Program-made: the position numbers and the translations under genes
The notes under the pieces: model-generated
The model's input: the letters and a program-made list of their open reading frames with translations, nothing else
What the model was told of the DNA's origin: nothing
The model's database searches: none
Assembly (NCBI GenBank): GCA_900618795.1
Contig: UYJD01000016.1
Coordinates: forward strand, 310,001 to 374,000
DNA length: 64,000 nucleotides
Direction of reading: 5' to 3'
Source of the DNA: Cyanodermella asteris
Lineage: Eukaryota; Ascomycota; Lecanoromycetes; Ostropales; Stictidaceae
In this document: one piece after another, positions 58,234 to 64,000 of the stretch
Numbering within the stretch: position 1 is the first letter of the stretch
Layout of the letters: every line of letters starts with the position of its first letter

Positions 58234-59771
58234 ATGGGCCGAACTCGACGAAGCTGGACTCGTGAAGAGGACGACGCGCTAAGAGCCGCCGTAGAACATG
58301 GTGAGTAGGCCGATATATCTTCACGAAGTAATCTCCAGTCTGCAGATCGCCTCACAGTCAGCATGAGCGAGCATTTGCTGATTCTCGAAGCTGTCTCACA
58401 AGACGCCCCTCTACTCTGGCGAGACCTTGCCAAATCCGTACCTAATCGATCTAATAAAGACTGCCGAAGAAGGTGGTGCAACACTCTCGCCGACGATACA
58501 ATCAAAGGGCCTTGGTCAGAAGAGGAGGACCGACGACTGATTGCTGCAGTCAACGAACATGGCACAAACTGGGCGCAGGTCGCTCGATCTGTGGCCTCAC
58601 GCAATTCCGACCAATGCTCGAGTCACTGGACTCAGGTGCTTGATCCCAGCATCAATTTTTCAGACTGGACACAACTCGAAGACGAGTCTCTCTTACACGC
58701 AGTCTTGACCCATGGCACAAATTGGGCGACAATCGCCAGCACGCACGTTCCGAAACGAAACACCTTGGCACTCAAAAACCGATACTCCACACTCCGACTA
58801 AAGCACAAGAACTTGGCTAAAGGCTCACAACCCCGCGGCTCCGTTCGATCGCAGGCAAAGTCCGTATCGCCTTCCAGCAGTAGGCCCTCCAAACGGCTAC
58901 GTGCTGACAGTCCTCATTCTGGCAATAGGTCTACCATCCCGGGCACTCGAACTCAAGTCAATCCAGAGAGCAGTGACGAAGATGACAATGACGATGATAA
59001 TAGAGACGATGACGAGGATGACGATCGTGACACGAGAGAGGGAACGGAGGAAGGTAGCGTGAACTTCGACGCACAGTCCACAATCTCCGCGCCAATCGTG
59101 AACATGAATTCCGATCTAGGAGACGGCGCATTTCTCCCCACGCCTGAAATGAGCGACGCCTTCCCGAATTCACCAGGCGCATTGGCTAACCTTGACGCTT
59201 CGTTGAATTACGATATGCCAGGATTCTCCCTATCACCGTGGGAGGCAAAGAACATGTTGCCGGGCTCGTCTGAGAAGGCGAGGGCTGGGACTACGGCCAT
59301 GCACTTTGAGAGCGGCGAGCTGTTTGATCCCGTCTTTGACGTGCCTACTCCTTGGGCGGGCCCGGGAGGAGCCTCACAGCCGTTGGGTAAGCATCCCTCT
59401 ACGTGTTTAACCTGGAATTACGTCAATTTCGAGCCACGATCGCCCAAGAACTGTTCGTTGCTGACTCTAAATCAGGCGAGGCACCGATCGACGGCGGATT
59501 TCCCGGTTTCTCCAGCCCCCCGAGGACGGTACCTAGCTTGGTACCCAGCACTTCCAGCATGTCTTCTGGATCGTCCAGCAAATCCCCAGATCCGCTACGC
59601 ACAACTTCCCCCAAGTCCGACATGGCAGGCGGTCTGCCCCCACCCACATCCACGGGCCGTTACCGAATGTCAATAGATCTGGTCTGTGAGGCCAACCAGA
59701 TTCAGCAAGTCATGGTAGGGCTTGCGGAGGCAGGCGCGCGCATTAGCATGAAGATTGATGCGGAGAGCTAG
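58234..59771 (+). CDS. Three-repeat Myb/SANT DNA-binding protein
   Basis: Three exons: 58234-58300, 58403-59386 and 59476-59771; 448 aa. The first acceptor at 58402 is chosen over one at 58345 because it gives a first Myb repeat with exact spacing (W-x19-W-x18-W: SWTREEDDALRAAVEHDAPLLWRD) and uses a CTGAT branch site. Repeat 2 is GPWSEEEDRRLIAAVNEHGT, and repeat 3 starts SDWTQLEDESLLHAV, in which the last Trp is Tyr. So it is R1R2R3-type, like the animal c-Myb or fungal Myb-like regulators. After residue 150 come a basic Ser/Arg region, an acidic Asp/Glu tract (EDDNDDDNRDDDEDDDRD) and a disordered part. The end, YRMSIDLVCEANQIQQVMVG, is a short conserved-looking helix. A nuclear regulator is likely; its targets are unknown. 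Confidence 0.85.
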
Positions 59772-61255
59772 TGGCATGGTTAATCGAAATCCCAACAACC
59801 CGTTTACCCGACTATAATTGATTGGCCAGGCTGTAATCATTTTCGATGCGGAGCAGGGCTGCCTCCTGCTCCCGCGCCGCTCGAAGAGGCTCAGAACTTG
59901 GTCGAACGATCCTTCAATGAAGTGATGAATTTTATGAACCCGGTTCGCCGATCGAAGAATCGCTGAAGATCGAAGGTATATGTGATAAAGCAATGAATTT
60001 CACGAGTTACCCAGCAATCATTACAACGCGGGATGTATTTGTTGCAAGACGGCGAAGTGGCATGCCTCCTTGCCGTAACGTTCTTTGCTCGAGCCTCGAT
60101 AGGGGAATCTTATCTATGCGAGAGCGGTTTAACGGGAACCAAGTAATCAATCAGCTCAAGTCTCCGTCCCGCGGCGTGCCGCGAATCACGTGCGTGGAAG
60201 GTCTCCCAGTAACCGGACTCACCTCGCATTTCGAGATATCAGTGTATCTACATCCTATAGCAACTCGTCGCGAGACGCCGAGGAGTCGCAAACGATCCGC
60301 GCCCTTCTCGACAGGACCAAGTAAAATTTTACTTTTATAATCTAACGGGCGCACATCCTCCCTCCCGTTTCCAGAAAGCTTCGCGAGAGTCACCAACAAC
60401 CCGAAACGGTTCGCAGCGCAACGACTGGTTCGTCGGCTTATCAGCAGGCATGGAGAAACCACTAGCATCGAATACTATACGTATGCAGGAGAGGGGCAAA
60501 GCAGCCGGCTCGAGGACTCTGCAGCGAGAAAAATCCTACGACCCCGAGTAAATAAGCATGGGCTGACCCGTCCGCGTGGCCGGCTCGACCCCAAGTAAAG
60601 TCTTAAGACGATTATGGGACGGACTCTTGTTACCCCCTGCGGACGGACGAGCTCCCGGCCCTCTCACAGCCATCGCATCGAGCCCTGCGTGCTTGAGATT
60701 TCTGCTGTGTAACTGCCGATCCGGGGCTGATCTCCCTCTGATCGTCTCCAACACTCGCGTGGCATGCCACACTGATTGTCAGGTCCAAGCTTCTACGACA
60801 TGGCTGGCCTGCATTTTATGCATCGTCGATCTCGCCTCCATCATGACGGTTGAGGTAGGGATCGATCTCTGGTCGGGACGTCGAGTTGGGTTGGGGCTGC
60901 GTTTCAAGGCAACTTCAGACACTGGTGCGCCGCGTAGTCATGTTAATCGGACGATGCTCGGTCAGATTGCGGTGCCAAATATGGCTTTAATGATGAGGAG
61001 GAGCTGGAGAGAGCCTGCTGCCATCCCGCTGGGTCCTGTGGACAAGAGGCGGAGCTTTGCCTCACTCCTTTTGCGGCTGGAAATGATTTATATTGCGGCT
61101 TGAGTGTCCCGGAATCTGTGGATTTTGTTCTCTTGTTACCTCACGCGTTGAAGATCTTTCGTGGAGTTTTCCTGTGAGTGAACTTGAGGCTCAACACCGA
61201 ACTTTGTTCCCCTTGCCCTTTCTCGGTTCCAACTTTACCTCCGAGACCGCCCGTC
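59772..61255. other. Intergenic region, no gene seen
   Basis: 3' flank of the Myb gene and 5' flank of the GMC gene. A frame of 175 codons (60576-61103) has no family resemblance and is not called. Confidence 0.4.
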
Positions 61256-63239
61256 ATGGCGTCGCGATCGTCCCTGCGAAAGATCGTCCTGACGACAGCC
61301 TCCATTCTTCCTCTTCTTTTCCTCTCTGGTACTAGTACCGCTCATTCTCATTCTGAGCGTAATACACAGTCGCGTGACACATACGGACAAGCTTTCGACT
61401 ATGTCATCGTTGGCTCAGGCCCGGGTGGAGCTGTCACAGCCCGCCGGCTGTCAGAAGACCCAACCGTCAATGTTGCCGTCATCGAAGCTGGCACATGGAC
61501 GACAGACGTGGTCGGTAACCTGAGCATCGTGCCAGGGTACAACTTGGTATTCGACCAACCGGACACCAGCAAGCCAGCTTACGGCATCGACTGGGGCTTT
61601 ATCACCACGAAACAAGCCGGTCTCCAGAATGCGCAGCTCCGCTACCAGCGAGGGAAATGTATCGGAGGCAGCTCCAACCTGAATGCTATGGCGTGGGCCT
61701 TTGCGTCCACAGGCTCGTTCGATGTCTGGGCTGACCAAGTCGGTGATTCGTCCTGGAAGTTCGATACTACGTTGAAGTATTATCGAAAGGCTATGAACTT
61801 TACACCGGGTACGGCGGGTCGGCGCCTAAACGCCACTCCCTCGTACAGACAGCAGGACACCGCCATTGGTGGACCCCTGGACGTCAGATATCCGTCGTAC
61901 GCATACAGCTGGTCCACGTGGGCGGCTTATGGTCTGAATGCTGCAGGTGTCAAGACCACAGATGCTTTCCTTAACGGTAACCTTAACGGGTCGTCGTGGC
62001 AGACCAATGCCATCAACCATACCAGCGGAGAACGCGCATCCGCAAGCAGTTACCTTGCGCCATCTCTTTCGCGAGGTAACTTGCACTTGTTCGACAAGAC
62101 CTTTGCCGAGAAGATTATTTTCGACAACAACAAGACTGCCACGGGTATATTGGTCACAGCCAGTAACGGCAAGCAGTACACACTTAACGCTCGCAAGGAA
62201 GTCATCATCTCTGCAGGTGTATTCCAGTCTCCTCAGCTTCTCCAGGTCTCTGGTGTCGGCCCAAAGGCCGTGCTCGACCAGTACAAGATCCCTGTCGTCG
62301 CCGATCGCCCTGGCGTGGGTCAGAATCTTCAAGATCAATTCTTCTTCGGCATCGCGTACCAGGTCAACTTACCAATCGTGACAATACAAGGCGGCAGTCC
62401 CGAAGCAGTCGCGTACGCCGACCAGTTCCGCAAAAACGGAACCGGACCCCTGAACAACCCCGGCGGCGAATACGCTGGGTACGAAAAGCTCCCAGCTCGC
62501 CTGCGTGGGGGATTCTCCAAAGCCACCTCTGACAGTGAGTAAGACCCTAGAAAGGACCCTGCATGTTGGCTACCAACGGCACGGGTCCCCTCCCCCCCAA
62601 TTTCATCGTCTCTACCAAACCGAAACACAAGCTAACTCAGCCCTACAAACAGGCCTCGCCAAGTACCCGGCCGATTGGCCCGAGATCGAATTCGAAACCC
62701 TCCCGGCGTTTATCGGTAACGGACGGACAACAGCGGCCGCCCCGGCCAACAACAGCTATGCCACCATCCTGGCCACCATCCAGACGCCGAGCTCAAAGGG
62801 CAACGTGACCATCACCTCCAGCTCGATGAAGGATGCTCCGCTCATCAACCCCAACTGGCTAACCACGCAGCAAGACATTGAAGTCTCGGTCGCAATGTTC
62901 AAGCGCGTTCGCGAAGTCTGGACTGCCCCCGGGATGGAGAAGATCACCATCGGCAAGGAGTATTTCCCCGGCGAATCCGTCAAGACGGATCAGCAGATTG
63001 CCGATTTCGTCCGGGGCAACACGATGCCGATTTATCATGCTTCGGCAACGAACAAGATGGGCAAGGCGAGTGACCCCATGGCAGTGGTCGACTCCAAGGG
63101 CTGTGTCTATGGTGTGAACAAGCTTCGCGTCGTTGATATTTCCGCATTTCCTTTCATTCCGCCTGGCACTGCGCCTCAGGCGGGCGTGTTCATGCTAGCA
63201 GAGAAGCTTGCAGATGTCATCAAGCAGGACAACAAATAG
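61256..63239 (+). CDS. Secreted GMC-family FAD oxidoreductase (alcohol oxidase/dehydrogenase type)
   Basis: A flavoprotein that would oxidise an alcohol or sugar outside the cell or in the secretory path. Exons 61256-62534 and 62653-63239 join in phase through a 118-nt intron; 621 aa. Residues 1-31 (SSLRKIVLTTASILPLLFL in the core) are a signal peptide. The FAD-binding GxGxxG is YVIVGSGPGGAVTARRL, and the second GMC signature is RGKCIGGSSNLNAMAW. The PROSITE-2-like segment is ISAGVFQSPQLLQVSGVGP. The catalytic His lies in PIYHASATNKMG. The second catalytic position, usually His or Asn in PPG(H/N)P, reads PPGTAPQAG. Several Asn-x-Ser/Thr sites fit secretion. The substrate is unknown. Confidence 0.9.
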
Positions 63240-63612
63240 TTTTGGAAGACCAGAACAGATAATCGTACTGTATCATACATGCATATTCTTATTATGCAAG
63301 AAGAATCAATATTTTATCTTCCAAGCTCTTGTGCACTTCTCAGGTGCGCGGCATCGGGTCGGTTAGTACGATTTCTAGTTGTCAGCGGTGGCGGTCGCAT
63401 GGTTTTGCATCGCAGGCGTTCGTGCTGTGAAACGAATGATTGTTACAAGATCGATGACTTCACAAATCTCGCACTGCCCACAAATTTGGTATAAGTGCCA
63501 AACATTGAACACGCCCGCATCAACAGGATACAGATTGCTGTAGTACACTTTTGCGCAGTACTGACTCTTATCGGCAGCAAGTAGTAGATGGTCAGAATTT
63601 CGTATATACCTA
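63240..63612. other. Intergenic region between convergent genes
   Basis: 3' flanks of the GMC oxidoreductase and the P450, 373 bp. Nothing supported. Confidence 0.5.
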
Positions 63613-64000
63613 CTATGACCATTCCAGGTCGAGCCGGTGGCCCTTGATCTCGCCGTTGAACCACTCGATAAGTTCAATACGATCTTGGACTGTTTTTGCT
63701 CCCTTGAGCACCTCGGAATCGACGACCTCTCTCACGGCATAGTGCAGTTCCTCCAATGCCAGATTCTTGCCGATACATCCTCTCAGACCGGCCCCAAAAG
63801 CGATGATACTTTTCTCCATGTCAGGTCGCCTGAGACCCTCATCTTTGCCGTCCGGCAGCCATCTTTCAGGTCGGAACGCAAAGGGATCGGGAAATACTTC
63901 TGCATCGTGATGCAGAGTGTATGCGGCGCAGCCAGCTATAGTGCCCGCTGGAAGCTCCACAGCCCCCACCCGCAAGCCCCCCGGCGGGACCACACGGGTC
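63613..64000 (-). CDS. Cytochrome P450, C-terminal part (runs off the window)
   Basis: Only the last 128 or so codons are present; the gene enters from beyond 64000. The frame shows VVPPGGLRVG and LPAGTIAGCAAYTLHHDAEV, the PERF-type region FRPERWLPD, and the heme loop FGAGLRGCIGKNLA with the thiolate Cys near 63777. The end is GHRLDLEWS. This is a class II fungal P450; the CYP family cannot be told from this much. It converges on the GMC oxidoreductase gene, and the pair may share a pathway. The 5' end is missing because of the window boundary, not decay. Confidence 0.93.
   Translation of the reverse strand, partial: TRVVPPGGLRVGAVELPAGTIAGCAAYTLHHDAEVFPDPFAFRPERWLPDGKDEGLRRPDMEKSIIAFGAGLRGCIGKNLALEELHYAVREVVDSEVLKGAKTVQDRIELIEWFNGEIKGHRLDLEWS

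Noticed and set aside
58301-58345. Shorter 45-nt first intron of the Myb gene
   Set aside because: It gives a first Myb repeat with about double the normal Trp spacing; the acceptor at 58402 restores 19 residues exactly.
60576-61103. 175-codon plus frame upstream of the GMC gene
   Set aside because: No start context, domain or intron pattern that supports a gene.

Overview
The window is nuclear DNA of a filamentous ascomycete (Pezizomycotina). Evidence: compact genes on both strands; short introns (mostly 46-110 nt) with GTAAGT-type donors and CTRAY-type branch sites; and a gene set that includes the velvet regulator VelB, Set1, GFA1, Trm112, PXR1, TRAX, a Tps3-like trehalose subunit, a GMC oxidoreductase and a cytochrome P450. 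A dothideomycete is possible, but that is a guess. There are no operons, and I found no rRNA gene, intact tRNA or CRISPR array. Exon joins were worked out by hand from splice signals and reading frame.

Layout. 1-2 kb: no recognised gene. 2.0-9.6 kb: velB (minus) and an NFX1-type zinc-finger gene (plus), diverging from a 2.6-kb intergenic region. 10.5-13 kb: MFS transporter and guanylate kinase, convergent. 14-17 kb: GNAT acetyltransferase, secreted GPI-type protein, SnoaL-like protein. 18-25 kb: PXR1-like G-patch protein and a Tps3-type trehalose regulatory subunit. 25.5-32 kb: one very large, mostly disordered protein with four unusual, regularly spaced tandem zinc fingers and an in-frame TAG near its C-terminus. 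33.8-45.4 kb: TRM112, GFA1, a miniature inverted-repeat element, a histidine-phosphatase protein and SET1. 47-49 kb: a zinc-finger gene cut by one in-frame TGA. 49.9-55.5 kb: mitoribosomal mS41, a Ser/Arg-Gly-rich membrane protein, a CMD/AhpD-like protein, a minimal three-RPEL protein and TRAX. 55.9-58.2 kb: degraded accessory DNA with an assembly gap, tRNA-like promoter boxes, a decayed MFS transporter and a 132-bp foldback element. 58.2-64 kb: three-repeat Myb protein, a secreted GMC oxidoreductase and the 3' end of a P450 that runs off the window.

Most genes are housekeeping (chromatin, tRNA and translation-factor methylation, chitin precursor supply, trehalose, mitochondrial translation). 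The GMC-P450 pair at the right edge could be the margin of an oxidative or secondary-metabolite locus. The items most worth a second look are the tandem-finger protein, the two in-frame stops with coding sequence on both sides, the two foldback elements and the minimal RPEL protein.
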